The notes under the pieces are model-generated. The model was not told where the DNA came from and made no database searches. It was given only the letters and a program-made list of their open reading frames with translations. Below, one piece after another: positions 8,853 to 17,605 of a stretch of DNA of 64,000 bases; within the stretch, counting starts at the first letter, position 1, and every line of letters begins with the position of its first letter. This DNA is from Thalassobaculum sp. OXR-137 (lineage in GTDB: Bacteria > Pseudomonadota > Alphaproteobacteria > Thalassobaculales > Thalassobaculaceae): NCBI RefSeq assembly GCF_034377285.1, contig NZ_CP139715.1:930001-994000 (forward strand), given 5' to 3'. Position numbers and translations under genes: made by a program.

Positions 8853-9743
8853 ATGACAAAAGGCCGTGCCACCCTGATCGGCTTCACCGCCGTGCTGAGC
8901 TGGGCGCTGCTCGCCCTGTTCACCGCCCTGTCCGGCGACGTGCCGCCGTTCCAGCTCCTGGCGATGACCTTCAGCGTGGCCACGGCGATCGGCATCGTCG
9001 CCTCCCTGGCCCGGGGCACGTCGCCGCTGGCCCATCTGCGCCAGCCGCCGGTGGTCTGGTTGCTCGGGGTCGGCGGACTGTTCGGCTACCACTTCTTCTA
9101 CTTCCTGGCCTTGCGCAACGCGCCGGCGGTGGAGGCGAGCCTAATCGCCTACCTCTGGCCGCTCCTGATCGTGGTATTTTCCGCCCTGCTGCCGGGCGAG
9201 CGGCTGCGCTGGTTCCATGTGGGCGGCGCCCTGCTCGGCCTTGCCGGGGCCGCGCTCCTGGTCACCAAGGGGCAGAGTCTGGAGATCGACCCGCGCTACA
9301 CGCTCGGCTACATGGCGGCCGGGGTCTGCGCGCTGACCTGGTCGACCTATTCCGTCGCCTCGCGTCGTTTCGGCGACGTACCGACCGATGCGGTGGGCGG
9401 ATTCTGTGCGGCCGCCGCGATCCTGGCCGTGCCCTGCCATCTGATCTTCGAGACCACGATCTGGCCGCAGACCACCGCCGAATGGCTGGCGGTGCTGGCG
9501 CTCGGTCTGGGGCCGGTCGGCGGCGCGTTCTTCACCTGGGACATCGGCGTGAAGAAGGGCGATATCCAGGTGCTCGGCGCGTCCTCCTACGCCGCCCCGC
9601 TGCTATCGACCCTGGTGTTGGTGGCGGCCGGCCTGGCCCCGGCCTCGGCGGAGGTGGCGATCGCCTGCGTGCTCATCGTCGGCGGCGCGGTCCTGGCGGC
9701 ACACCGCCTGTTGCGGCGCCGGGAGGCGGACCCGGGTCTTTAG
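8853..9743 (+). CDS. EamA/DMT-family transporter (YddG-like)
   Basis: From the ATG at 8853 the protein has 296 residues and about ten hydrophobic helices arranged as two EamA repeats (about residues 5-135 and 150-290). The opening RATLIGFTAVLSWALLALF and the helix FGYHFFYFLALRNAP are typical of drug/metabolite exporters, and the overall look is nearest the YddG aromatic-amino-acid exporter subgroup. The substrate is not deducible. An upstream in-frame ATG at 8760 would add about 31 Arg/Pro-rich residues without a good ribosome-binding site. The stop overlaps the convergent DUF985 gene by four bases. Confidence 0.85.
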   Translation: MTKGRATLIGFTAVLSWALLALFTALSGDVPPFQLLAMTFSVATAIGIVASLARGTSPLAHLRQPPVVWLLGVGGLFGYHFFYFLALRNAPAVEASLIAYLWPLLIVVFSALLPGERLRWFHVGGALLGLAGAALLVTKGQSLEIDPRYTLGYMAAGVCALTWSTYSVASRRFGDVPTDAVGGFCAAAAILAVPCHLIFETTIWPQTTAEWLAVLALGLGPVGGAFFTWDIGVKKGDIQVLGASSYAAPLLSTLVLVAAGLAPASAEVAIACVLIVGGAVLAAHRLLRRREADPGL

Positions 9744-10192
9744 CCCCCCGACGGTTTCCTCGGCGTCGGGCGCCAGTCCGGCGGGGCCATTTCGAAGCCG
9801 GCGAACTCGAAGGCCGGGGCCACGGTGCAGCCGCACAGGGTCCAGCGGCCCAGGCTCTCCGCCGTCTGCCACCAGCCCGGCGGCACCACCACCTGGGGCT
9901 TCTGGCCGGCCAGCACGTCGCCGCCCAATGTATGGGCCTCGGCGTCGTGGCCGTTCGACGACAGGGTCAGCACCAGCGGCGCGCCGGCGTAGTGATGCCA
10001 GATCTCCGTGGCGTCGTTGACCCGGTGCCAGGCGGACAGCTCGCCCGCCGACAGCAGGTAATAGATCTGCGTGACCGCCCCGCGCCCGCCGCCTTCCGGG
10101 GCGTCGCGGTAGGTCTCCGTGTACCAGCCGCCTTCCGGATGGGCCTGGAGGCCCATCCGGTCGATCAGGCGTTTGACCTCGTCATCCGCCAT
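9740..10192 (-). CDS. DUF985 cupin-superfamily protein
   Basis: A 150-residue protein of the DUF985/cupin_5 family: it opens with LIDRMGLQAHPEGGWYTETYR, continues with the TQIYYLLSAGELSAWHRVNDATEIWHHY cupin strand region carrying conserved His and Glu, and ends with LCGCTVAPAFEFAGFEM. Family members are small cytoplasmic beta-barrels of unknown function. It follows the GST gene by four bases on the same strand and overlaps the convergent transporter stop. Confidence 0.88.
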   Translation of the reverse strand: MADDEVKRLIDRMGLQAHPEGGWYTETYRDAPEGGGRGAVTQIYYLLSAGELSAWHRVNDATEIWHHYAGAPLVLTLSSNGHDAEAHTLGGDVLAGQKPQVVVPPGWWQTAESLGRWTLCGCTVAPAFEFAGFEMAPPDWRPTPRKPSGG

Positions 10193-10196
10193 CGGC

Positions 10197-10808
10197 TCAG
10201 CCGACCGGCTTGGTCGCCTGCATGGACGGCCGGGCGGAGAACCGCTCGTACCAGGTGGCCAGCGCCCGGTTCTCGCCGCGCCAGTCCTTGTCCGGGAAGC
10301 GGAAGTCGAGATAGCCGAGCGCGCAGCCGGCGCTGATGGTGCCGATATCGACCCGGTCGCCGAAATCCTCCGACCAAGTGTTCAGCGCGGCCAGGGCGCC
10401 GTCGACCTTGCTCATCTGGGCGTCGGTCCAGGGCTTGAAGTGCAGCTCCTCGGGACGGATCCGGCCCTCGTAGATGATCAGCAGGGCGGCATCGAGCAGG
10501 CCGTCGGCGGCCGCCTGGACGCGCAGGGCGTGCCAGCGGGCGTTGCCCGGCTCCGGGAACACCTTCGGGCCCTCGTGCTGGCTGTCCAGGTATTCGCAGA
10601 TCACCGGCGAGTCGAACAGGGACAGGCCGTCGTCGGTCACCAGGGCCGGGATCTTCTTCACCGGGTTGGCCTTGGCCACATCGGCATCGGGTGCGCCGGG
10701 CGCCGTCTTGACCGCCGCAAGCTCGATCTGGTCGATCAGGCCGATCTCATGGGCGACGACCACGACCTTGCGGACATAGGGAGAGGCGGGCGACTGGTAC
10801 AGCTTCAT
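10197..10808 (-). CDS. Glutathione S-transferase family protein
   Basis: A 203-residue two-domain GST. The N-terminal thioredoxin-like domain opens KLYQSPASPYVRKVVVVAHE, placing the usual Ser/Cys active-site region at SPASPY, and has the glutathione-binding segment NPVKKIPALVTDDG and then LFDSPVICEYLD with the conserved Ser. The C-terminal all-helical domain includes SAGCALGYLDFRF. It acts in the cytoplasm on unknown electrophiles. It sits in a minus-strand run with the DUF985 cupin and, 68 bases upstream, glyoxalase II, all compatible with glutathione-linked detoxification. Confidence 0.9.
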   Translation of the reverse strand: MKLYQSPASPYVRKVVVVAHEIGLIDQIELAAVKTAPGAPDADVAKANPVKKIPALVTDDGLSLFDSPVICEYLDSQHEGPKVFPEPGNARWHALRVQAAADGLLDAALLIIYEGRIRPEELHFKPWTDAQMSKVDGALAALNTWSEDFGDRVDIGTISAGCALGYLDFRFPDKDWRGENRALATWYERFSARPSMQATKPVG

Positions 10809-10876
10809 CTAGGTTTCCTCGCAGGAAATGCCCCGGGTCGACGTGGCCAGGGGGTCTTGGTTGGGACGTCGGTCGG

Positions 10877-11647
10877 TCAGAAATTATCCTTGCCCTTGCG
10901 CACGGCGGCGAAGACCTCGACCGGATCGGCGCCCGGCTTGCCGACCGCGGCGGCGATCTCCGGATCGTCGGCGCGCAGGAACGGGTTGATCGCCTTCTCC
11001 TGGCCAAGCAGCGACGGGATCGTCGGCTCGCCATTGGCCCGCAGCTCCTCGATCTCCTTCGCCCGTGCCTTCAGGGCGTCGTTGCCGCCGTCGATCGACA
11101 GGGCGAACTTGGCATTGGAGGCGGTGTATTCGTGGCCGCAGTAGATGTAGGTCGTGTCGGGGAGCTTCCGCAGCTTGGACAGGGAGTCCCAGAACTGGGC
11201 CGGCGTGCCTTCGAACATCCGCCCGCAGCCGAGCGAGAACAGGGTGTCGCCCGGGAACAGGGCGTCGCTGTCGGCGAAGTAGAGGGAGATGTGGCCCGTG
11301 GTGTGGCCCGGCGTGTCGAACACCTGGGCGGTATGGCCGGCGAAGTCGTAGGTGTCGCCCTCGGCCACGGTCACGTCCATGTCGGGGATGCGGGCCGCCT
11401 CGGCCTTCGGGCCGACCAGGGTGGCGCCGTACTTCGCCTTCAGCGCCTCGTTGCCGTCGATATGGTCGGCGTGGTGGTGGGTGTTGAGGATATGGGTCAG
11501 TTTCCAGCCACGCTCGGACAGGGCCGCCTCCACCGGAGCCGCCTCGCCGGGATCGACCACGGCGGTCGCACCGGAGGCCGCGTCGTGCAGCAGATAGACG
11601 TAATTGTCCGACAGGGCCGGGACGAGAACGATTTCGAGAGCAGGCAT
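10877..11647 (-). CDS. gloB: Hydroxyacylglutathione hydrolase (glyoxalase II)
   Basis: Starting at the ATG at 11647, the protein has 256 residues, the usual glyoxalase II length. The metallo-beta-lactamase motif THHHADH occupies residues 56-62; further ligands occur in DTPGHTTGH, in FPGDTLFSLGCGRMFEG and in CGHEYT. The C-terminal helical glutathione-binding domain ends with NPFLRADDPEI. It hydrolyses S-lactoylglutathione to lactate and glutathione in methylglyoxal detoxification. It heads the minus-strand run that contains the GST gene. Confidence 0.95.
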   Translation of the reverse strand: MPALEIVLVPALSDNYVYLLHDAASGATAVVDPGEAAPVEAALSERGWKLTHILNTHHHADHIDGNEALKAKYGATLVGPKAEAARIPDMDVTVAEGDTYDFAGHTAQVFDTPGHTTGHISLYFADSDALFPGDTLFSLGCGRMFEGTPAQFWDSLSKLRKLPDTTYIYCGHEYTASNAKFALSIDGGNDALKARAKEIEELRANGEPTIPSLLGQEKAINPFLRADDPEIAAAVGKPGADPVEVFAAVRKGKDNF

Positions 11648-11882
11648 CGGCGGGTTTCCTCGCGTTCTTGTGACGGTTCGGTGCTGCACGCTGAGATGGG
11701 GTGGATCGCCCCGGTGTCGATAGGAAAGTCGGCCGAACCCTAGCACCGGGACCGGCGGCCGGCCAATCGGTCAATCGGGGCGTCACCGGGAACCGCCGCC
11801 CGATCCGGGCTCGACAGAACGCGCCCCGCGCAGCCTAAGATGGCGGATAAGAAAACCACCGATACCGCCAGGGAGACCGTCC

Positions 11883-12977
11883 ATGAAGATCGCCGCCGTC
11901 GAGGCCATTCCCCTCCGCATCCCGTTCAGCCATAGCGGCGAGACCAAGGCCTTCGCGACGGGCAAATGGGCGATGCTCGACACCTGCCTGGTCAAGGTGA
12001 CGACCGATACCGGTCTGGTGGGCTGGGGCGACGCCTTCGCCTATCACTGCCTGGACGCGGTGACGGCGGCGGTGGAGCACATGATCGCGCCGGCCGTGAT
12101 CGGCGAGGACGCGCGCGACATCGCCGGGCTGAACCACCGGCTGCAGCAGAAGATGCACCTGTTCGGCCGCCACGGGATCACGATCTTCGCCATCTCCGGC
12201 CTGGACCTCGCCCTGTGGGACATCGCCGCCAAGGCGGCCGGCATGCCGCTGTGCCAGCTCTTCGGCGGCTCGCCGTCCATCCAGCTCCCGGCCTACTCCT
12301 CCCTGTTCATCCTGCGCGACCGGGAGGCGGTCGTTAAGGATGTGAAACAATCCCTGGAGGAGGGCTACAAGTACATCAAGCTGCACGAGATCGCCGCCGA
12401 GGAGGTCGGCGCGGCGCGCGAGGCGGCCGGCGACGACATCCCGATCATGGTCGACACCAACTGCCCCTGGACGCCGGATCAGGCGCGGCGCATGGCGGTG
12501 GAGCTGGACGAGTTCGACCTGCACTGGCTGGAGGAGCCGATCTTCCCGCCGGAGGATTTCGCCAGCCTCGCCCATCTGCGCCGGGAGACCGGCGTGCCGA
12601 TCGCCGCCGGGGAGAACTGGTGCACGGCGATGATGTTCGGCCAGGCGGTGCAGGCGGGCGCGGTGGACTATGCGCAGCCGAGCGTGACCAAGGTCGGCGG
12701 CATCACCGAGTTCCGCAAGACCGCGGCGATCTGCGAGGCGGCCGGCGTGCAGATCATGCCGCACTCGCCGTATTTCGGCCCGGGCTTCCTGGCGACCCTG
12801 CACCTGGCGGCGGGGCTGGCCAATCCGGGGCTGATCGAGCGGTTCTACATCCGCCCGGAGGCGATGCTGTACCAGCGCTGGCTGGATCCGGTGGACGGGT
12901 TCTTCGCGGTCCCCGACATGCCGGGGCTGGGCCCGGAACCGGATGCGGATGTGATCAAGGAGTATGGGGTGCGGTAA
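11883..12977 (+). CDS. Mandelate racemase/muconate lactonizing-type enolase superfamily enzyme
   Basis: A 364-residue enolase-superfamily protein with the N-terminal capping domain (to about residue 125) and the C-terminal barrel. Metal ligands are readable at D191 (MVDTN), E217 (WLEEP) and E243 (AAGEN); H294 in IMPHSPYFGPG aligns with the acid/base His of mandelate racemase. The usual Lys-x-Lys of the second barrel strand reads K166-x-H168 (YIKLHE), so the classic second Lys is replaced. Substrate is unknown; sugar acids are likely. GGGAGA precedes the ATG. Divergent from gloB. Confidence 0.85.
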   Translation: MKIAAVEAIPLRIPFSHSGETKAFATGKWAMLDTCLVKVTTDTGLVGWGDAFAYHCLDAVTAAVEHMIAPAVIGEDARDIAGLNHRLQQKMHLFGRHGITIFAISGLDLALWDIAAKAAGMPLCQLFGGSPSIQLPAYSSLFILRDREAVVKDVKQSLEEGYKYIKLHEIAAEEVGAAREAAGDDIPIMVDTNCPWTPDQARRMAVELDEFDLHWLEEPIFPPEDFASLAHLRRETGVPIAAGENWCTAMMFGQAVQAGAVDYAQPSVTKVGGITEFRKTAAICEAAGVQIMPHSPYFGPGFLATLHLAAGLANPGLIERFYIRPEAMLYQRWLDPVDGFFAVPDMPGLGPEPDADVIKEYGVR

Positions 12978-13002
12978 CGGGCACCATTCTCTAAACTCCC
13001 TT

Positions 13003-13115
13003 CTCTTTACACTCCCCCGGATTTATTCCGGGGTGAGGCCGGGGTTCGCGCGAGCCACTGGAGCTAGGCGCGGCTCCATATGTCACCCCGGAATAAATCC
13101 GGGGAGTGTGAAGAG
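13003..13115. repeat. Palindromic intergenic element, type A copy 1
   Basis: Arms of about 33 bases (13003-13036 and 13083-13115) are reverse complements apart from one substitution and one extra C; their core is CCCGGATTTATTCCGGGG. The element lies between the convergent stops of the enolase-superfamily gene and sdhB. A related element with core CCCCGGACTTGTTCCGGGG occurs at 51757-51858. Confidence 0.85.
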
Positions 13116-13135
13116 GGGGAGAGGTAGAGAAGAAA

Positions 13136-13163
13136 AACCCGGCGCCTTTGGGAGCGCCGGGTT
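13136..13163 (-). terminator. Rho-independent terminator of the sdh operon
   Basis: Perfect ten-base stem AACCCGGCGC / GCGCCGGGTT with an eight-base loop. Read on the minus strand, the stem is followed by TTTTTCTTCT, making a classical intrinsic terminator about 45 bases after the sdhB stop. On the plus strand a weaker TTCTTTGTTT follows, so it may work in both directions. Confidence 0.85.
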
Positions 13164-13208
13164 CTTTGTTTCAGCCGCCGGGGTCGGGCCGCGTCGGGCC
13201 CGCCCAGA

Positions 13209-13988
13209 CTACTGGCGCAGCACCATGAGCTTCTTGATCTCGGCGATCGCCTTCGCCGGGTTCAGGCCCTTCGGGCAGGTCTTGGTGCAGTTCATGATCG
13301 TGTGGCAGCGGTACAGGCGGAACGGATCCTCCAGCGCGTCCAGACGATCGCCGGTGCGCTCGTCGCGGCTGTCGGCGATCCAGCGATAGGCCTGCAGCAG
13401 CACGGCCGGACCCAGATAGCGGTCGCCGTTCCACCAGTAGCTCGGGCAGGACGTCGTGCAGCAGAAGCACAGGACGCATTCCCACAACCCGTCGAGCTTC
13501 TCGCGCTCCTCCGGCGACTGCCGGCGCTCCTCGGTCGGCGAGGGCGGGGTGTCGGCCTGCAGCCAGGGCTCCACCGAGGCGAGCTGCGCGTAGGGCACCG
13601 AGAGATCCGGGACCAGGTCCTTGATCACCGGCATGTGCGGCAGCGGGTAGATGTGGACGTCGCCCTTCACATCCTCGATCGGCTTCAGGCAGGCCAGCGT
13701 GTTCGTGCCGTCGATGTTCATCGAGCACGAGCCGCAGATGCCCTCGCGGCAGGACCGGCGGAAGGTCAGGGTGGTGTCGATCTCGTTCTTGATCTTGATC
13801 AGCGCGTCGAGAACCATCGGCGCGCAATCGTCCATGTCGATCTCGTAGGTATCCAGGCGCGGATTGGCGCCCTTGTCCGGATCGTAACGGTAGATCTTGA
13901 ACTTCTTGACCCGCTTGGCCCCCTCCGGCGCCTTGTACGTGTCGCCGATCTTGACCTTGGAATTCGCGGGCAGAGTGAACTCGGCCAT
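13209..13988 (-). CDS. sdhB: Succinate dehydrogenase iron-sulfur subunit
   Basis: A 259-residue subunit of complex II. The N-terminal ferredoxin domain carries the 2Fe-2S ligands C80, C85, C88 and C100 ([10 protein letters not shown]...LAC). The C-terminal domain has CVLCFCC-x3-C (C171, C174, C177, C181) and C228, C234, C238, which together hold the 4Fe-4S and 3Fe-4S centres. It relays electrons from SdhA flavin to ubiquinone at SdhCD. Last gene of sdhCDAB, 47 bases after sdhA, followed by a strong terminator. Confidence 0.98.
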   Translation of the reverse strand: MAEFTLPANSKVKIGDTYKAPEGAKRVKKFKIYRYDPDKGANPRLDTYEIDMDDCAPMVLDALIKIKNEIDTTLTFRRSCREGICGSCSMNIDGTNTLACLKPIEDVKGDVHIYPLPHMPVIKDLVPDLSVPYAQLASVEPWLQADTPPSPTEERRQSPEEREKLDGLWECVLCFCCTTSCPSYWWNGDRYLGPAVLLQAYRWIADSRDERTGDRLDALEDPFRLYRCHTIMNCTKTCPKGLNPAKAIAEIKKLMVLRQ

Positions 13989-14035
13989 CGGTGTTTTTCC
14001 TTCGCTATCTGGCTATCCGGTGCGGCGGGCGCGGC

Positions 14036-15826
14036 TCAGTAGACGCGCGCCACCGGCGGGATCACCTCGACCTCGTTCGAAAGCGTGTTCATGTGGACGT
14101 CGCGATACGAGACCCGGGTCTCGTTCTTGTCGTTCAGCCACATGACCGTGTGCTTCATCCAGTTGTCGTCGTCGCGGTCCGGGAAGTCCTCATGGGCGTG
14201 GGCGCCCCGGCTCTCCTGGCGCAGCGACGCCGAATTCAGGGTGACGATCGCCTGACCCATCAGGTTGTCGAGCTCCATGGTCTCGACCAGATCGGTGTTC
14301 CAGATCAGCGACTTGTCGTTGACGCCGACATTCGGCATCGACTTGGCCACCTCGTGGATCTTCTTCAGGCCGTTCTCCATGAGCTCGGTGGTGCGGAACA
14401 CCGCCGCATGGGTCTGCATGGCGCGCTGCATGTCGAGCCGCACCTCGCCGGAGCGCAGGTCGCCCTTGGCGTTGCGGATGCGGTCGAGACGGGCGATCGC
14501 CTTGTCCGACGCGTCCTTGGTGATCGGCTTGTGGCCCTCGCCCGGCTTCACCGTCTCGGCGGCGCGGTGGGCGGCGGCACGGCCGAACACCACGATGTCG
14601 AGCAGCGAGTTGGTGCCCAGGCGGTTGGCGCCGTGCACCGACACGCAGGCCGCCTCGCCGATCGCCATCAGGCCCGGGACGACCCGGTCCGGATTGTCGG
14701 CGGTCGGGGAGATGACCTCGCCGTGATAGTTCGTCGGGATGCCGCCCATGTTGTAGTGCACGGTCGGCAGCACCGGGATCGGCTCCTTGGTCACGTCGGA
14801 GCCGGCGAAGACCTTGGCGGTCTCCGAGATGCCCGGCAGGCGCTGGTGCAGGACGTCCGGGTCCAGGTGCTCCAGGTGCAGCATGATGTGGTCGCTGTTC
14901 GGACCCACGCCGCGGCCTTCGTTGATCTCGATGGTCATCGCCCGGCTGACCACGTCGCGCGAGGCCAGGTCCTTGGCGGTCGGGGCATAGCGCTCCATGA
15001 AGCGCTCGCCCTCGGAGTTCGTGAGGTACCCGCCCTCGCCGCGTGCGCCCTCGGTGATCAGGCAGCCCGCGCCGTAGATGCCGGTCGGGTGGAACTGCAC
15101 GAACTCCATGTCCTGCAGCGGCAGGCCGGCGCGCAGCACCATGGCGTTGCCGTCGCCCGTGCAGGTATGGGCCGAGGTGCAGGAGAAGTAGGCGCGGCCG
15201 TAGCCGCCGGTCGCCAGCACGGTCTGGTGGGCACGGAACCGGTGGATGGTGCCGTCCTCGAGGCAGAGCGCCATGACACCGACGCACTCGCCTTCCTCGC
15301 TCATGATGAGGTCGAGGGCGAAGTACTCGATGAAGAACTCGGCGTTGTTGCGCAGCGACTGCTGATACAGCGTGTGCAGGATCGCGTGGCCGGTCCGGTC
15401 GGCGGCGGCGCAGGCGCGCTTGGCCATCGACTTGCCGTGGTTCAGCGTGTGGCCGCCGAACGGGCGCTGGTAGATCTTGCCTTCGTCGGTGCGCGAGAAC
15501 GGCACGCCGAAATGCTCAAGCTCGATCACCGCCGGGATGGCGTTTCGGCACATGTACTCGATCGCGTCCTGGTCGCCGAGCCAGTCGGAGCCCTTGACCG
15601 TGTCGTACATGTGGAACTTCCAGTTGTCCCCTTCGCCCATGTTGTCGAGCGCCGCACCGATGCCGCCCTGGGCCGCCACGGTGTGGCTGCGGGTCGGGAA
15701 CACCTTGGTGATGCAGGCGGTCTTCAGGCCTTCCAGAGACATGCCGAGGGTGGCGCGCAGACCGGCCCCGCCGGCACCGACGACAACCACGTCGTATTCA
15801 TGATCGATGATGGGATAGGCGTTCAT
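14036..15826 (-). CDS. sdhA: Succinate dehydrogenase flavoprotein subunit
   Basis: 596 residues, standard for the flavoprotein. The FAD fold [16 protein letters not shown] is near residues 13-28; the histidine that binds FAD covalently is H48 in [16 protein letters not shown]. Further motifs include [38 protein letters not shown], and [20 protein letters not shown] near residue 400. It oxidises succinate to fumarate at the inner face of the membrane. Four bases after sdhD, third in the operon. Confidence 0.98.
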   Translation of the reverse strand: MNAYPIIDHEYDVVVVGAGGAGLRATLGMSLEGLKTACITKVFPTRSHTVAAQGGIGAALDNMGEGDNWKFHMYDTVKGSDWLGDQDAIEYMCRNAIPAVIELEHFGVPFSRTDEGKIYQRPFGGHTLNHGKSMAKRACAAADRTGHAILHTLYQQSLRNNAEFFIEYFALDLIMSEEGECVGVMALCLEDGTIHRFRAHQTVLATGGYGRAYFSCTSAHTCTGDGNAMVLRAGLPLQDMEFVQFHPTGIYGAGCLITEGARGEGGYLTNSEGERFMERYAPTAKDLASRDVVSRAMTIEINEGRGVGPNSDHIMLHLEHLDPDVLHQRLPGISETAKVFAGSDVTKEPIPVLPTVHYNMGGIPTNYHGEVISPTADNPDRVVPGLMAIGEAACVSVHGANRLGTNSLLDIVVFGRAAAHRAAETVKPGEGHKPITKDASDKAIARLDRIRNAKGDLRSGEVRLDMQRAMQTHAAVFRTTELMENGLKKIHEVAKSMPNVGVNDKSLIWNTDLVETMELDNLMGQAIVTLNSASLRQESRGAHAHEDFPDRDDDNWMKHTVMWLNDKNETRVSYRDVHMNTLSNEVEVIPPVARVY

Positions 15827-15830
15827 GATC

Positions 15831-16235
15831 TCAGCCTCCGAAGGCGATTTTCAACACGGCGAAGATCGAGGCGACGGCGAGGATGATCACGGCGAACTTC
15901 ACCAGGACCAGCGTCGCGAGCTTCAGACCTTCGTTGTGGATGTAGTCCTCGATGACGACCTGGAGACCCAACTGGGCGTGGTAGAACGTCGCACCGATCA
16001 GAAGAACCAGGGTGACGGCCACCGACGGCGAGCCGATCCAGACCAGGGCGGCGGGATAGTCCAGGCTGGACAGGCCGGCCACCGACACCACGAACCAGAG
16101 CACCAGCGGCACCAGGGCGAGGGCGGTCAGGCGCTGCATCCACCAGTGGTGCGCGCCCTCCTTGGCCGAGCCCAGATGACGGACCCGCCCCAGGGTGCTC
16201 CGCATCGATGTGCTGCGCATCGAATTCTCAGACAT
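15831..16235 (-). CDS. sdhD: Succinate dehydrogenase membrane anchor subunit
   Basis: A 134-residue protein with three hydrophobic helices (about residues 36-57, 63-84 and 105-130). [20 protein letters not shown] near the start and [19 protein letters not shown] in the middle are typical of SdhD; the His in FYHAQLG is the expected heme/quinone-site region. Polar N-terminus of about 20 Ser/Arg-rich residues; an internal ATG at residue 6 or 11 could be the real start. It lies 14 bases after sdhC. Confidence 0.93.
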   Translation of the reverse strand: MSENSMRSTSMRSTLGRVRHLGSAKEGAHHWWMQRLTALALVPLVLWFVVSVAGLSSLDYPAALVWIGSPSVAVTLVLLIGATFYHAQLGLQVVIEDYIHNEGLKLATLVLVKFAVIILAVASIFAVLKIAFGG

Positions 16236-16249
16236 TTGCGTTCCCCTCG

Positions 16250-16633
16250 TCAGCTGGCGGCGACGATGATCCAGGCGAGAACGGTCAGCGCCACCGAGGC
16301 GCCCACCGCGATCCAGCCCGACTTATACGCCGTTTCCAGCTCGAAACCGTAACCGGCATCCCAGAACAGGTGCCGGATGCCGTTGCACAGGTGATACATC
16401 AGCGCATAGGTGAACCCGAACAGGATCAGCATCCCGAACCACGAGCCCAGGAATCCATGCGCCGTGGCGAAGGCGTCCGGTCCCGCCGCGGCGGCAAGCA
16501 GCCACCACACCAGCAGCAGGGTCCCCACCGCCAGCGCGATCCCGGTCGCGCGATGGGCGATGGACATGATGCTGGTCAGCTGGGGCTTGTAGACCTGAAG
16601 GTGCGGTGACAGCGGCCGATTGTGAGCGCTCAT
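16250..16633 (-). CDS. sdhC: Succinate dehydrogenase cytochrome b556 subunit
   Basis: Starting at the ATG at 16633, preceded by GAGGGA, gives 127 residues beginning MSAHNRPLSPHLQVYKPQ, the conserved SdhC opening; longer in-frame extensions upstream are Arg-rich and unlikely. Quinone-site residues S24 and R28 lie in SIMSIAHRATG, and the axial heme histidine is H81 in HLCNGIRHLFWD. Three membrane helices. First gene of sdhCDAB. Confidence 0.96.
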   Translation of the reverse strand: MSAHNRPLSPHLQVYKPQLTSIMSIAHRATGIALAVGTLLLVWWLLAAAAGPDAFATAHGFLGSWFGMLILFGFTYALMYHLCNGIRHLFWDAGYGFELETAYKSGWIAVGASVALTVLAWIIVAAS

Positions 16634-16764
16634 ACTTCCCTCATACTGGCGGGCCCGTTTCGCAGGCCCCCTGGCAGGCACCGCCGCGAAGCGGCGCCGG
16701 TTCGCCCGAATGGCGGCGCGTCCCCCGGTCCGGATCCGCGCGCCCCCCGACATTTTCGACACGT

Positions 16765-16792
16765 CTTATAGACCATAGGCGTGCGGCCTCAA
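16765..16792 (-). promoter_or_regulatory. Candidate sigma-70 promoter of sdhCDAB
   Basis: On the minus strand, TTGAGG (16792-16787) and TATAAG (16770-16765) are separated by 16 bases, matching the -35/-10 consensus at 4 of 6 and 5 of 6 positions. Transcription would start near 16757, giving a leader of about 125 bases before sdhC. Confidence 0.45.
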
Positions 16793-16848
16793 ACCCGGCG
16801 TAGGGTCGCAGCGCACAAAAGTCTCGTTCTCTTTAAAACAGCCTTCCG

Positions 16849-17030
16849 TTTTCCACAACCGGCCGAGCCGCCCGGAGCTCCCGGCCGAAGCCGTTGATTT
16901 CACACCCTTACCGTGCACTCATCGACAAGAAACTGTGTGGATAAGTCGGTGGATAATAATGGAATTAAATGTTGATAAGTATTCGGCTTCTGTCGTCCAG
17001 ACTAGGGCGGCGATTCTCTGATTTTTTTCT
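16849..17030. other. DnaA-box cluster with AT-rich DNA; candidate replication origin
   Basis: Sequence shows a perfect DnaA box TGTGGATAA (complement TTATCCACA) at 16936-16944 and three one-mismatch versions: GGTGGATAA at 16948-16956, TGTTGATAA at 16970-16978, and TTTTCCACA in the opposite orientation at 16849-16857. AT-rich DNA (16951-16980) and a T7 run (17022-17028) lie beside them, like an unwinding element, and a GANTC methylation site is at 17012-17016. This sits in the longest gene-free stretch of the window, which fits oriC. The alternative is a DnaA-regulated promoter region. No dnaA, hemE or parAB gene is nearby in the window. Confidence 0.45.
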
Positions 17031-17605
17031 TGTCATACCACAGCACCGATGTCACGCTTCTTTCATCGCGCGGGGCCTCGATGCTTCCCCTTCGGTCGAT
17101 CCGACCTTGTCGGATTTGTCCGAGGGCCAGCGGACGGGCCCGGTCCGGGTCGGCATTGTCTCATGGAGGATCCCTCCTGGGGGGCGTGCAGACCGCCGTT
17201 GACGCTTCCGTGCGGTGCGTGCGGCCCCCTTCGGGAGGTGCCGCCGCGGGGATCTCCGCCCCGCGACGCCGGTCTCTCCGAGCCAAGGGGAGGATCGGAT
17301 GCGCGCCGGCCGCAGCGACCGTCCCAACGGACCGGACCGGTGGCGGGAGGGAGTGTCGGCACCGTGCCGGCGGAGTCCGTGCCAAGACAATCGCTCAAGG
17401 CACAGCCGACGCCCTCCGCCCCCGCGCGACTTACACGTTCGAGCGCTGTGTGCGGCCGGACCGGCCTGCGACGGCGGCGTGTCCGGGCAAACCTCTTTGC
17501 CGATCCGATCCCCGTGATAGTCTCCCGCCCGTCGACGCTACCGACGTTCAGAGTCTGACGGGCGCCGCGACAGGCCACCCCGTCGCCCATCGAACAGAGG
17601 CTTGC
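17031..17605. other. GC-rich gene-free stretch with potential hairpins
   Basis: Between the DnaA-box cluster and the pentapeptide gene are about 575 bases with no convincing gene. Several local palindromes stand out, for example GGAGGATCCCTCC (17164-17176) and GCGGGGATCTCCGCCCCGC (17247-17265). An open frame runs through on the plus strand, but its product is Arg/Pro-rich without a recognisable domain. I could not match it to RNase P, tmRNA, SRP or 6S RNA landmarks. A structured RNA or the flank of an origin are both possible. Confidence 0.3.

Noticed and set aside
13991-15886. 631-codon plus-strand open frame opposite sdhA
   Set aside because: Typical GC-driven antisense frame; sdhA on the other strand has complete catalytic motifs.
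17030-17605. N-terminal extension of the pentapeptide protein
   Set aside because: The extension has no domain and would bury the clear signal peptide beginning at 17606.
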